Of a stretch of DNA of 64,000 bases, positions 1 to 22,416 are shown one piece after another. Position numbers and translations under genes: made by a program. The notes under the pieces were generated by a model, which worked only from the letters and a program-made list of their open reading frames with translations, ran no database searches and was not told where the DNA came from. Position 1 is the first letter of the stretch. Each line of letters starts with the position of its first letter. Origin of the DNA: Perca fluviatilis. Its lineage: Eukaryota > Chordata > Actinopteri > Perciformes > Percidae. The stretch is taken from NCBI RefSeq assembly GCF_010015445.1, contig NC_053118.1, positions 22,494,937 through 22,558,936 of the forward strand, read 5' to 3'.

Positions 1-1204
1 ACTATTCTCTTGTTTTTGTTGACTTGAATTTTTTATGTCAACAGTGCCATTATGTAAAGAAACAAACGACATTTAAAGGGTTAAAATTCTGAAAATTAAT
101 ATTTGGTAGTGATGATCATGACTGAAGTATGTTAAAAGATTTAACTCTGTGAAAGTGGAAAATAATAATTTATAATTCTATGGCAGTTTTGCGACGCAGA
201 CATTTTAGAGCAAGGCTGAAGTACTTGAGTCCGGACTCAAGACGTTTTTCTATTGTCTCGGACTTATCTTGGACTCGTTGGTATTTGGACTCTGGCTTGA
301 CTCGGCCGTTGGATTTGCCAAATATTCTAGTGGGTCTCAACCGAGTCCAGCACTGTATACTTTTTTTTTCTAAAGTAACTCCCTCCCTCAAAACAAAACC
401 ATTGATAAAGCGTGCTTGTTCAGAAAACAAGTGTTGATTTAATTCAAAAATGGGCATTGACATTGGTCCCCTGGTAAATACCTGGCATATCATGTACCTC
501 AATCATCAGGCATCAATCCTTTTCATTTTGGCCACAGACATAATGTCAGCCAGCACTTTGTACTCTGGATTTTTTAAGACAAGTATTAAGTTCAAGAATG
601 GCAGCATGTCTGTTTTTTTAGTGACACCTATGTTGCTTATTTGTTACATTTTCCATTAGCAGTCCAGAATGTTCTTGTTACACCCGAATAAAAAGACTGA
701 ACATCTATAATGCGAAGTTGCACTTTAGCCTTTTGTGACTTAAGTGAAATTGTTATACTTAAAGTAAAATAATATAGCCTAATTTGATCCTACAGTGTTG
801 TACTCTGCATTTGCTTTTTTGCAATTGCAAATAATAATAGTCTATGGTAAAAAAATATATATATACCGGTATATTTTATTAGGAACCATTTGGCACAGTT
901 CCCTGTGGGACACATGCTGCGCAAAATAGAATTTTCCTCGTCTTTATTGATCCAGGGAGAAGGAGGAGTTTCCATACTGGTCTGCCACAGGCTTTGGATT
1001 CCATGGCAGCCAGGCTGGAAATATCAGCAGCAGGATGCTGTTTGTCAGAGGCCAGTTTTCCTGTTCTCAGCCCAAACACACTGCCATCCATCAGATGTGC
1101 TGTCACTCATCAATTTACCCTCCCTTTTCTAGCTGACCCTCGCTTCCCCTTTCTCTTTTGTCACCTCTTTGTTCACTCATTATTGTCTCTCTCCCTCTTC
1201 TCAG
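1..1204. other. tars2 intron sequence (5' edge), no gene seen
   Basis: AT-rich sequence with no exon similar to any part of threonyl-tRNA synthetase. The short open frames overlap on both strands and show no domain. It is read here as the 3' part of the intron before the first visible tars2 exon. Confidence 0.5.
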
Positions 1205-11427
<10,223 letters not shown>

Positions 11428-11462
11428 TGGAAAAAGTCCTGGAAAGAAGGAGTCATTGATGT

Positions 11463-11468
11463 AATAAA
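11463..11468 (+). terminator. tars2: Probable tars2 polyadenylation signal (AATAAA)
   Basis: A canonical AATAAA lies 36 bases after the tars2 stop codon and is followed by a T-rich, TG-containing stretch, as expected for a cleavage site near 11485. A second variant signal (ATTAAA, 11537-11542) could give a slightly longer 3' UTR. Only transcript ends could decide between them. Confidence 0.6.
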
Positions 11469-11542
11469 TGTTTGTTTTACATGTTCAAGCTGTTATACTT
11501 TGGCTTTGTCTGAAGAGATGGCTGCTAAAATTTGTAATTAAA

Positions 11543-12310
11543 GTATATAAAAGATTCCTTACTCGTTGGTTTGTCCGTTAATGACATCCGCTGATAAATC
11601 TGTCTGAAAAAGTACAGAGAAGAGATTTAAGGCTATATTAAGATCACTATCAGTCTCATGTTGGCAATGCTCTGCTACAGTTGCAAAGTTGCTAGAATCC
11701 AATAAATATGCAAACCGCCCTCTTACGTAAGTGTGTGTAATGATATCAGAATAGAAAACCAGACATACCTTTAAAAGACTGGAAGAAAGGGAGGATATGA
11801 GGGGGGATTTGGCTAAAATAGGAGAGGGAGCAGCAGTGTCAGAGCTGTGTGTTTTCATGTGTGTTTAGTGGAAACAGCCAAGTCAAGGTAAAGGTCAAAA
11901 AGATTGGAAGTTTTTCCTTTTAATTGAGAGAGGGCAGCAGGATGGAAAAGACATCAGTCACAACAGTGACAGAGGGCGAGATGGTACTCGGAGTGAATAA
12001 ACTGGGTCAACTGGACAAAAGCAGCCCCTTAAACAAAGCTGGTTGTGAAACCGGTGAAGGGGATTGTGTTTTTAGGTCTTCCGGAGATCATTTAGTGGGC
12101 CAGAGGGGAAAGGTGGTACTGTAAGTCAGACGCAGGTCACCTCAAATTGGAAAAAAGGTCTTCAACAACGTCCGATTGGCCCGAAACAAAGTCAATGGCG
12201 TCCATGTTTCAAGCGCACAGATGTAATAGAACATGGAAGAAATGCCTCTAAATCCCTCTCTGTTTCTTTAAAGGAGGGTAATGCTAAGTGGGGGAATCTC
12301 AGAAGACCTG
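11543..12310. other. Intergenic sequence downstream of tars2, nothing recognised
   Basis: I see no coding similarity, RNA gene or clear repeat here. Short open frames on both strands are of chance length. Confidence 0.4.
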
Positions 12311-12319
12311 AGGCCCAAC

Positions 12320-12720
12320 CGTATGGTGTTAAAGGGTCACTTCACCCTTAAAGAAAATTCTCGTGTAGCTTATTGAGGCATGCAGGCAATTTCATGCCTC
12401 TGCGCCGGCCCCAGCCGCGGCCAGATGCATTATGTTTTTGGGTTGTCCGTCCGTCCCATTCGTGGAACGTGATATCTCAGGTGATATCTAACACCGGAGG
12501 GGAATTTATTCAAATTTGTCACAAACGTCCACTTCGACTCAAGGATGGACTGATTAGATTTTGGAGGTCAAAGGTTAAGATCACTGTGACCTAATGAAAC
12601 ACATTTTTGGCCATAACTCAAGAATTCCTCCACTAAATTGTGACAAACTTTCACACAAATTCCTAATAGGATCAAAAATAAAAATAAAGTGATGACATTT
12701 TCTATCCCGAAGGTAAATTT
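12320..12720 (+). repeat. Dispersed fish repeat (GTCCGTCCGTCCCATTC family)
   Basis: GGGTTGTCCGTCCGTCCCAT, then ACGTGATATCTCAGG, CACAAACGTCCACTTCGACT and GGCCATAACTCAAGAATTC, are hallmark strings of a very common teleost interspersed repeat. It is non-coding. Recognised from memory of the family, not from a search. Confidence 0.55.
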
Positions 12721-13159
12721 CACTGTGACATCATGTTCTGCAAAAACATTTTTCTACCCAATATTCAACGCTATAACTTAGGAACAGAAGGGGATATTGT
12801 GACAATATTTCACATTTACTGAAGTACTGATACTGAATTGGTGACACTAAGCTGCCGAGTTGAAGATAAGTGTGAAGCATCCATGTTTCAGCAAAACATT
12901 TACTTAATACCTTTTTATTAAATTGCTTCAAAGTCTTCACTACAACTATTAAATGAGTCTGGACAGACATGGATGTATACTGTAACTTGACTGGTTACAG
13001 AGGCATAACCGCAAGGTGGTAATTCTAGTTGGTTTTACATCTCAGGTTTTGACATTCATGAGATTTCTGCTGGCATCGTAATATAATGGAGGTGAATGAA
13101 ACTTAATTTGTGTTGCTCACAGAGTTGGAAAAACAGCAATTAAACAAGACTAAGTATAC

Positions 13160-13510
13160 AGCAGTGCTATCAGCACTGTGAGACTGTGCTTAGGCACAGC
13201 ATTGCTTTGAGCTAAATGCTAACAGGAGTTAGCAGGAATTATGTTCATCGGTCATATAATGTTTATCATTTTTACCATTAGTTTAGCATGTTAGCATGCT
13301 TACGTTTGCTAATTAGCACTAAACACAAAGTACAGCTGAGGCTGATGGGAATGTCATTAGTTTTGCAGGTATTTGGTCCTACGCCAATAAGTATTGGACA
13401 AATTGAAATTGTGATGGTGGCATTAGATGAAAAATCAACAGGAGGTAAAATTTGTTACTGTTCATCCTGAAGGGGACTTGAATGTCTGTACCAAATGTAA
13501 TCCATTGAGT
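13160..13510 (+). repeat. Dispersed repeat (GAGCTAAATGCTAACA family), copy 1
   Basis: ATTGCTTTGAGCTAAATGCT, AGCATGTTAGCATGCTTACG and AAAGTACAGCTGAGGCTGAT are shared with the copies at 18885-19055 (reverse) and 45085-45265. Within-window recurrence makes this a repeat on direct evidence. Confidence 0.75.
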
Positions 13511-14137
13511 TATTTAACTTAAACGTAATATTACACAAGCACATGAAGCAGAATACACACAAGTTCTTTCTCACTGATTTCTTGTTAATATCATACCATG
13601 TTAATATTTATAGTACTCTTTGTTGCGAGCCAATGCTCTTATTCTGCTGTCGGCTTTGTGCTAAATGTGGCACAGCTTCCAGCCAGCATTGTACAGTAGT
13701 TGCGTAGTGATGACACAAACCATTAGCTCCAGTAAACACTGAAATCTTGACTTAATAGATAACAATATCAGGCTCCCCTTGCCCTCCTCACTTTCCCATT
13801 GCTCCCACCCTCTACCCTACCCCCACACAAAGCATTCCTTCATTCAACTGGTGGAGTCGCAGAGAGTTCATAGGAAATTATTTTTAGCTAAAGGGGTTTA
13901 CCAAAAAAGAAAGCTGCTGTGAGGCAGTGTAGAAAAAAAACCCTTTTTAGTATATAGTGAGACAATAAAGAGAATTCATTCAGGGAGGCATAGATGGATA
14001 TCTACAGCAGTGAAATATAAGAGAAGTCCTAATGGGAAAACCATAAAGAACTTTCCTTTTTGTCTCTGTACTCTGGGAAAAGTTGATGTCACATACTTCG
14101 TGCACCAATTGGGATTTAGCATTTAGTCACTGTCAGT
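13511..14137. other. Intergenic sequence, nothing recognised
   Basis: No coding similarity, RNA gene or repeat that I can support. Confidence 0.35.
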
Positions 14138-14146
14138 CAGGGCTGC

Positions 14147-14156
14147 AGCTAACGAC

Positions 14157-14187
<31 letters not shown>

Positions 14188-14460
14188 CTAACGATTATTA
14201 TAATCAAGTAATCTGCCGATTCTTTTCTCGATTAATCATTTTACCTATGAAATGTCAGAATTTAGAGAAAAATATCCACAATTCCACAAATATCTTCAGT
14301 TTACTATCATTAACAAAGAAAAGCATGAAATCGTCACATTTGAACCAGCATTTGTGCTTAAAAAATGACTGAAACGATGACTTGATTTTTGGTTTAATAG
14401 CTGATTCATTTTCTGTCGCTCAACTAATCAATTAATTGACTAATCATTGAGTGTCAAACT
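14147..14460 (+). repeat. Dispersed repeat beginning AGGGCTGCAGCTAACGA, with (ATT)n
   Basis: It starts with AGGGCTGCAGCTAACGA, has an ATT run at 14157-14186 and continues TCTCGATTAATCATTTTACC to CTAATCAATTAATTGACTAA. It matches a family of small inverted-repeat elements common in fish. Related remains occur at 29155-29350 and 38935-39055 in reverse orientation. Confidence 0.6.
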
Positions 14461-14694
14461 CTTTATAAATCATACCGTAAAAATGTATTTTGCTTATTTA
14501 GTCATGAATATCTGTGTTTTAGAGAAGTACTTTAGATTTGAAGCCAAGTCTTCAGCAGCTTTAAGTGTTCACTAAAATGACAGTGGGTAGAGAAAGCATT
14601 TCCTAATAAAGAATCATGTTGGGAGCCCAACAGCAGTTGTTTCGAGATTACTTTTGCCCAGGAGGGACCTGGACTTCCAGGACAAAAGTCTCCA

Positions 14695-14752
14695 CCGTGA
14701 CTTCCTGGAGGGAGTCACGGTGACTTCCTGGAGGGAGTCACGGTGACGGTGA
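14695..14752. repeat. Short tandem repeat of palindromic units
   Basis: Two copies of a unit of about 24 bp (GTGACTTCCTGGAGGGAGTC) lie in tandem, followed by a partial third. Each unit has inverted ends, CGTGACT and AGTCACG. Confidence 0.8.
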
Positions 14753-14930
14753 CCCAGGCAGGGAGGCACAGCTTGATAGGCTGGCTGGAGGAAGATAAAC
14801 AGGCTGCTCTGTATTGTTCTCCTGGTATCACTGAGGAACTGTCAGCCTGACTGATTGAGGGCTGAACCTTCCAAAATAGGTCCTGTGAGGCCACAGGCTG
14901 CCTTTCCTTTCCACCCCGTTATAAATAACC

Positions 14931-14949
14931 TGTGTGTGTGTGTGTGTGT

Positions 14950-15038
<89 letters not shown>
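14931..15038. repeat. (TG)n microsatellite, intergenic
   Basis: About 54 TG units with one interruption (TGTCTG at about 14951-14956). Confidence 0.97.
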
Positions 15039-15040
<2 letters not shown>

Positions 15041-15310
15041 AAAACACACATTTTGTGCTTAGAGTAGGGGCAAGAAAGAAAGAGTGTGTGAGCAGAGACA
15101 GAAATGTGATCACTGCCAAGGCAGCCTTAGAAAGTGAAGCCACTGAAAACAATAACAGGAGGTCTGTGGAGCTCAGAGCCAAACTGTGACAGGTACCCAG
15201 CTGTCAAGACCCTCCGCTGACCTTTTCTCAACACACAAACACACACAAACACACACTTTATTTGGACTAATAGAACCCTCCTTCTCCCTCCAATATTCAG
15301 CCTCCATGCC

Positions 15311-15312
<2 letters not shown>

Positions 15313-15340
<28 letters not shown>
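15313..15340. repeat. (TG)14 microsatellite, intergenic
   Basis: Uninterrupted TG run; CA-rich sequence at 15230-15256 precedes it in inverted sense. Confidence 0.9.
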
Positions 15341-15343
<3 letters not shown>

Positions 15344-15399
15344 AAGCCGGTAATGTTTGTAAATGGGCTTGTAATTTACCACCTGAGGGAATTTCACTA

Positions 15400-17310
15400 G
15401 ATCGTTTGGACTGTTTACTCAGTTCAACAGGTGTCCCGGGGGGGATAAATATTTTTCATGCAAATATATGACAGCAGTGCAGCACTAGTGCACACATAAA
15501 AACACCTAACTATGCAGCTGTGTTGGGACTCATTTTCTTGTTTGCCTGGGCAACAATCAGGATATATTCTTTCTTTTAAATGTAGAACTGCAGAATAAAG
15601 TTGCCAGAAAGCTTTTTTCTTCTTCAACCCCAAAACCTCAGCCCACCCGCGCTGTGCGGTCAAACAGGCTCGACTCTCATTCCCTCTCGCCAACTCCCTC
15701 TCTGTCTCTTCTTTCCTCTCCCCTCACTTTTCTGGGTCCAGTAACTGCTGGCCTCTCACCCAACTCTCAGCTTATACAAAAAGTTGTTGGGGTATGTTGC
15801 TCCTTATTTGATCTGGCTGTTCTCTCAACCCGTCAGACGGTCTCCACTTTAATCCACCGGTGCGCAGTTCAGGCCTTTGATTTAGACGTGTGCTTGCACT
15901 TGGCTTTAGATTAATTTTAAGGGAATAGATGCTCCTGCATGCATGCACTCACGCTGAGCTGGTGACTGTGCCAGGCTGGGGAAATACACACAAAATTCAC
16001 AAAGACACACAGATAGCTCATAACTCAGCACAGTAGTGTACAGTCTCAGCCTGGCCTCAGTCTGTTCCCAAGTATGTCTGCTATGCTCAACACACTGCTG
16101 ACCTGATTTCCTATCCTGCTCTCATCAGAGTGGGATACCTAGAGAGAAGAGAGAGCAGACAGAGGCCAGAGAAAGAAAAGTCTCTCTGTGCGAAAGAGGC
16201 ATTTGGTTTATTGTTCTAGCCAACCTGTTGAATCGCTCTCAGGAGGAAGGAGTTTATGGGTTCAGGGGAAGGTCAGAGGTCATGTTGACTCTCAGGCCAG
16301 GTTTGTACGCGAGGAGAATAAATCAACCCCTCTCTGAATTTACAAATATTTACAGTTGCAATTCTGCTCCCGCTGCAACTCACTGTGAATTCTTACATTT
16401 TGTATGAGGAGGAGAAGAAGGGAAGGCTCGTGAGGCAAGCATCAGTTTTGAATTTGCTTGCATGACTTTGTGCCAACCCATATGGAAGACGCCCATGCTC
16501 TGATATTCTACACTGCTGCTTGTGTTGTTCAAAAATCTTACAGGACGCAACAGAACCAAGGCAGACTCAAGAAATCATGGGGCTGGCAGAAAACCTGAGG
16601 GTGGGGCGTACATCCAGACTCAGAGACTTCCAAGATGCAAGTTAACTATTTAATAGTGACAACTGATAGCTGGAAGAGTTCACTTGCTTACACAACATTT
16701 TGAATTGGATTGAATTGAATGAAAATTATGTGATATTTTATTACTGGAAAGTCATCTATCACTGCACTAATGGAATATATATTAGAAATCATTGCAAAGG
16801 AGACGTTATTGAAGATAATTTATTGTAAAATGCAATTAATAACTGCTTCTTTTCTAACTATGCAATAACTGTAATTGAAGCCACAGTAGAAGTTGTTTAT
16901 TCAGAAATTCAGCCCTACATGATCTGTGTGCATGTAGTACATCCAGAGCATGTTGAATAAACTTTCACCCCCTTTCCTCATCTCAGTATGCTGTGCAAAG
17001 AGTAGTGAAGCTTTGGGGAGTAAGAGGAGGAGAGGCTGACCTCAGGCTTTGACCTTAGGTTGTTTTCAGGATTCCTGCTTGTGGAGGGTACTGTAACTTA
17101 AACCTGGCCGAGGGAAGGAGAGACAGACCAGTCAGTTCATACAAGGCTAATGGAGGGGAGGAGGTGCTGGAGTACACGGCCAAATCCTTGAAATGGAAGT
17201 GGCTCAGGGCATGTTAGAAATGTTGCAGGGGTTTAACATGAAACACAGCTATTTAATAACTTTTTATGTGTTATGATTGATATATACTATACTATTTAAT
17301 TCCAATATCG
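15400..17310. other. Intergenic sequence, nothing recognised
   Basis: Single-copy-looking DNA without coding similarity. Purine-rich patches occur (for example 16140-16200), but I see no gene, RNA or transposon that I can support. Confidence 0.35.
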
Positions 17311-17317
17311 TTGGACT

Positions 17318-17880
17318 TGAATGAATGAATGAAGTTTTATTCAGTTACTAAACATAAAACATAATATAAGTACAGCAAGTTCATTACAAACAAGGGTGGT
17401 AACCGAAAAGGTGTAGGCTGAAGCTATAGCTTATTACGCCTACCCTATTTACAAAACAACATCTACCCATCAGAAGTTAAACATAAACAATATATATGCG
17501 TAAACATATGTATTCATACACACATACATATATACATACTATATATATTCTCATATGCATACACATATACATACATAAACATACATATGCTTGCACATAT
17601 ACATACACACATACCTATACGATTTTACTTAATTTGAAATTTTGAAAGTTTTAAGCTGTTTTTTGAAATAATGAATGGCATTACTCCTCTTAAGATCATC
17701 GGTGAGACCATTCCACAAGTCGACCCCTTTTACCGAAATGGTATTCATTTTAAAGTTTCTTCGGACCATTTGTTTTTTAAACATGTTCTCTCCTCTTAAG
17801 TTATATTTCTGTTCCCTTTTTTCAAACATAGTATGTTTTTTACAATGATCTCAAATTCAATCAAGCCCATAAAAAAAGCT
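17318..17880 (-). mobile_element. 3' end of a non-LTR retrotransposon (LINE), dead
   Basis: The minus-strand frame 17829-17629 reads KGVDLWNGLTDDLKRSNAIH and ends FKKQLKTFKIS, the usual C-terminal tail of LINE reverse transcriptases (G-x-WN-L ... FK-LK). On the minus strand it is followed by AT/CATA-rich sequence and terminates at an ATTC tandem run (17318-17332), a typical LINE 3' tail. The upstream part of the reverse transcriptase is missing. Confidence 0.7.
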
Positions 17881-18004
17881 GTCAACATTCCATTGATAAC
17901 CTTAATAGATAGATAGACTTAAATATGCATGGCAGAGAGTTCATTTGATACAGTACGGATAGACAAACAAGATGATTAGTTGTTTTAAGAGAATTTGAAT
18001 CTAA

Positions 18005-18180
18005 TGGCCGTGTAAATTTAAGAAATAGTCATTTTGGGAAATCACATGTTCACTTTCTTGCCGAGATTTAGATGAGAGCAACAGTGCCACTCTCGTAGAG
18101 GTGTCAATCTTCTCATCTGACTTTTGTCAATAAAACAAGTGATTGTGTTTCCCAAAATGTTGAACTATTCCTTTAAACAA
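18005..18180 (-). repeat. Copy of the TTAAAGGAATAGTT fish repeat, reverse orientation
   Basis: On the minus strand it reads TTAAAGGAATAGTTCAACAT, then TTTTGGGAAACACAATCAC and GATGAGAAGATTGACACC, matching the copy at 51205 and others. It is a short non-autonomous element. Confidence 0.75.
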
Positions 18181-18884
18181 TATTTTTTTTCTGTAGACTC
18201 ATTGACAGTAAATTCTGAGATTTTTTTGCACTGTTTAATCTTCCAGACTTTCTATGTTTCACATAGCGTTCAGAACTTGGATAATATTTAGGGAGAATTG
18301 TTTCTATTGAGGTTGGATTACAATTCAAGCAAGGCAGTCCACTGCCGCAGGGCCCCAAATGCCGAGGCGCCCTGTTCTCCCCAAATTCACCTTGTTTCAT
18401 TTGTTATTGGGTTATTTGATTAAATGCTAATTTGTGTGGGAATATGCACTATTCATGCACAGTATCAACTCAACTGATGGGGGGCCTCTCTCAGAGTCCT
18501 ACATTATTATCCAGTCTTGCGTCTCTGTTGTGTAGAGATTCGGGCCCCTTCACACAACAGTTGGTTGGGGCTCATGGTGCATTTCTGGCCTAGGGCTGCC
18601 ACAGCAAGTTAATCAGTCATGGGTTTATATGCATAAATAAATTGGTAAAAAAAGAGTGTTTCTGATTTATTTTTGAAGCTTTGGTAGTTTGTCTTCTTAA
18701 ACCGATTATAAATTGCTATGAGATGTAGCACAGATATATATGTCCCTCTCAGGATGAATTTGAATAACGTTTCAGCTGAACTTGGTGTCTTCACAGAAAT
18801 TACATAACTTTTGTCTCTAGCACTGTCATCACATTTTCAACTGTGTTTATCACCAAATACCTACAAAACTAATGGCATTCCCGT

Positions 18885-19055
18885 CAGCTTCAGCTGTGGT
18901 TTGCACCAGTTCCTAAATTAAATGAACATAGTCAACATTATACCTGCTAAACATCAGCATGTTAACGTTGTCAGTGTGAGCATGTTAGCATGCTGGTGTT
19001 AGCATTTAGCTCAAAGCATTGCTGTCCCTAAGTACAGCCTCACAGAGCCCCGTGC
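18885..19055 (-). repeat. Dispersed repeat (GAGCTAAATGCTAACA family), copy 2
   Basis: Reverse-complement matches to the copies at 13160 and 45085: TTAGCATTTAGCTCAAAGCA, GAGCATGTTAGCATGCTG and ATTCCCGTCAGCTTCAGCT. Confidence 0.75.
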
Positions 19056-19059
19056 ATGG

Positions 19060-22020
19060 CTGCAGAGTAGTCTACACAAATCAACATAGCTTTCCCAAAT
19101 CTCAAATTATTCTGATTATCATGATTATTTGTATTAATGGTAGTAGAGCTATTAAGAGCATGAATAGCTTTTAACCTCTCTAGTTACTGTGCACCTGCCA
19201 AAACCTGCTGCTCTCTTTTTAAGTTAAACAGAACTTTTTTTCTGTAAAATATAGCACAGTAATGTGAAAGTAATGACAATACATTACTGATGGCTGTCAG
19301 GTCTGTCATCATCAACCGAGATCTCCTTGAATAAACATGACATGAATTCACTAGTGGCAGCAGCAGTTAATTGAAATTTAGGCTGTGATACAACACACAG
19401 TAGTCTTTAACCAATCGACCATAAACATACCGAAGCTTTTATTATCCAGCTGCGTCGTTCTGCTTTTAGAATCTCTTGTGGGCCGGTGTGTCCGGGGCCA
19501 AACATGCTTGCACTGTGCCAAGTCATACATGCCCGTTCACACAGACATAGATCCTGTTGTTTGTTGTTGTTGTTATGTGTACATATGTGGCCCAGTGGCT
19601 TTTCTGAATGGGCAACAATTGCTCTTTGTGTGAATAATTGGAACATGGTAATTTCAGCAGTTTCGTCAGCCAATTAGGGTCCAACTGAGCTGACCTTGCT
19701 CTCTCTCTCTCCCTCTCATGCCCTTGTCTCGCCAGTGACAACTGTAACTCCTCATTAGAGCGCTCCACTGATCGATCCTCGTATATATACCTCTGTTATT
19801 CTTTTTGAACCCCCAGTTTCCCTTTTCTTTTTTATTCTCATCCACAGTGATCTTCCTACCTGAGGTCCATCAATGACCTGTGCTTACGGTTTCACAGAAC
19901 TTCAAGCCGGAATGCTTTTAGTGGAAAAGTGTCTCTCTTGGTTCTCTATCAGACTGTAAAGATGTCAACCGTTTTCTCCTCTGGCTCTCTGCACCCTTTT
20001 CAGAGCACACACGCCCTGCTTTGATCTGGACCCTGGCACAGGATTGGGGGAATGGAGCAAATATTGACTCCATCTGAGCCAGACAAATCTCTCCCCCTTC
20101 CTGCGTTCTTTCTCTTTCCCTCTCCTTTACACTTGCTGAGTTCCCGTCTAATCTGCCATTACCTCTTTCTCTCACATTCCCTTTCATCCCCTTTCTGCTG
20201 CTGCCTTTCTTTTCCCTCCTTTTGTGTCCCCGTCTGTCAGTCTCTCTCTCGTCTCTACTCAAGGTTCTCAGGCTGTCTGTGCTGTTGGGTCAGGGCTCTC
20301 CTCTTCTCAGCTGAGTTAGCAGCCCACACAGATATCAATCCATGGCGTTCTTCTCTATCTCAATGTTTGGATTTCCTCCTGTCCAAATGAATATGTGTCA
20401 CCTTCATGTGTTGTATGTTGAACTACATGCTACTGCTTTAAACCTGGAACATACTTTTGCATCTGCAAGTCCTCTAACATGCAGAGGCAACGTGTGAAGA
20501 CATGAAGGCATGTGCAACATGTAATGCTCATATGTGCTGCAGCCGGCTGCCACATTTACGAAACCTTTTTCAACATAAATTTAGAAATAATCCTTCTTTG
20601 TGCTTTCACCTTTTTGTTCTTTGTTTGGCTTCCAAGTTAACGCAACAATAAATGATAAAGTCAATGCACTTATTTTGCCTTGACATGCCGATATGAACTA
20701 CTACACTCAGACAGCACAGACCTCTGCCAAGCCATGTCTTGTCTCACAATGGTAATGCAGTGTGAATTTTACGATTCCTAACTAATTTCTCAGATTATTC
20801 TGACATTGCCTGAATGCAGCACAAATGCCCTATCTCACAATGTTAATGAAAGTGAAAAATAATTAGTGTATGCCCTGTGATTCGGATCCGCTCCATAATT
20901 AAATAGGTTCTCATGCTACACCCTTCCACCAAGTTTCATGAAAATCAGGCCAGTAGTTTTTCCGTAAACATACATAACCTCCTTTACTTCCCCACAGGAC
21001 CAAAGCTGGAGTTAAGCTTCTGCAAAGATGCATGCAAATGTCGAACCTACGCGAAGAAGGGTGTTATGGGTAACCGTAGGTCGCAGAGGCTCATAGAGGA
21101 GTTGGTGCACACGACAAGTGAGCTCAATTGGTAATCCAATTCCTGTTGGAAGAAAAAAAAACATTACAAGTTGTTTGTACAAGTATTAAAGTAACAAAAC
21201 GACCAATTTTCTCCGACCAAACTCTGCTAGAGGAAAATACAGGGAATTACTATAGTCATTAGGATTCATTAGGCACCATTAATGTCTTTATCCAGTTTCA
21301 TGAAAATACATAAATAGTTGTCAAGAAGTTTAAAAATAAAAAAACAAAAATGTCAACCTGCTGGTGGCGCTAGTCAGGGTATCCCCAAAGTAGGTTAGCT
21401 TCATCCTCTAAAAAACAACCCAGAGTTGTGCCATATTTCAGTCTGGACCAAAGTGGTGCAGCAACAGACAAACATATCATCATACCTATGTGGCAGCACG
21501 CTCTCCTTCCTCCCACACAAAGATGATTATGTACATCTCTGTTGAAGCATGTTTCAGCCCTGACTCCTCTCTCTAAGTAGTAAGTGACTCTGTAAGTAAG
21601 TAAGTGAGTTACTGAAGTGAACTGAGCTTTTCTGTTACATGAACAGGAATTACCGGGGCCTGTGGTCAGAAAATATTGATAACCATCAGATGGGTCTTTA
21701 TGCTTGTCCCCTCTGTTTGACCCAAGTCACTCTGTTTTGCTACTGTCTTCACAGACTGCAGAGGTGCCCTGACCCTCTGCTGGTCTGAAGAAGCCTGAAG
21801 GCTTAATTAATATCAATAGCACAAGGGTTGTGGGCCTACTGTGTCTGGGCCCGAGGCTGGGGTGTGTGTGTGTTTTCTGGAGGCAGGGTGTGTGTACATG
21901 CAAGGAGTTTTTCGAGTGATGTATCACTCCCACGGGGCCCCGTTACTCTGATCTGCAGTGCTATTACTCAAATCACCCATCCGAGACACAACAGTTCTGC
22001 TGCTACAGTACATGCGGACC
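19060..22020. other. Intergenic sequence, no gene recognised
   Basis: It contains pyrimidine-rich stretches (20080-20270) that make long but low-complexity frames. A repeat-like block near 20880-21130 (AAGTTTCATGAAAATCAGGC) resembles fragments near 33590 and 21295. There is no protein similarity and no ECM1-like exon that I can recognise. Confidence 0.4.
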
Positions 22021-22027
22021 TCCCCGG

Positions 22028-22041
22028 ACACACACACACAC

Positions 22042-22105
<64 letters not shown>
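22028..22105. repeat. (CA)n microsatellite, intergenic
   Basis: About 39 CA units with one CAACA slip. Confidence 0.95.
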
Positions 22106-22109
<4 letters not shown>

Positions 22110-22370
22110 TCTGTATGTTGTGGTGACTACTTGATACAGACATTTTGCTAATCAGGATTCTGTGGTTGGTGGTGCGTGTCAGCCGGCCAACACGTTAGTT
22201 TTTGCTTCCCACTGATCCAGAGAAAAAGAGATAAGGAACGAGGGAGGGAGGAGGGAAGCAGAGGGCTATAAGTGGTCACGGACCACTGGTGGCCATGGCA
22301 ATGACCTCTGGCTAATTGTAGTTACTGATAGACATGCTGCTTAGAAGTACAGAGATATCCATTTCACTGA

Positions 22371-22371
<1 letters not shown>

Positions 22372-22415
<44 letters not shown>
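22372..22415. repeat. (CA)22 microsatellite, intergenic
   Basis: Uninterrupted CA run. Confidence 0.95.

Positions 22416-22416
<1 letters not shown>

Noticed and set aside
17400..17610. Dense CATA/TATA repeats as a possible promoter or replication origin
   Set aside because: They lie within the 3' untranslated tail of a LINE copy and have no gene to serve.
20052..20390. 112-residue frame in the intergenic spacer
   Set aside because: It is a translated pyrimidine tract (Ser/Leu/Pro/Phe/Cys-rich) without domain, splice context or conservation evidence.
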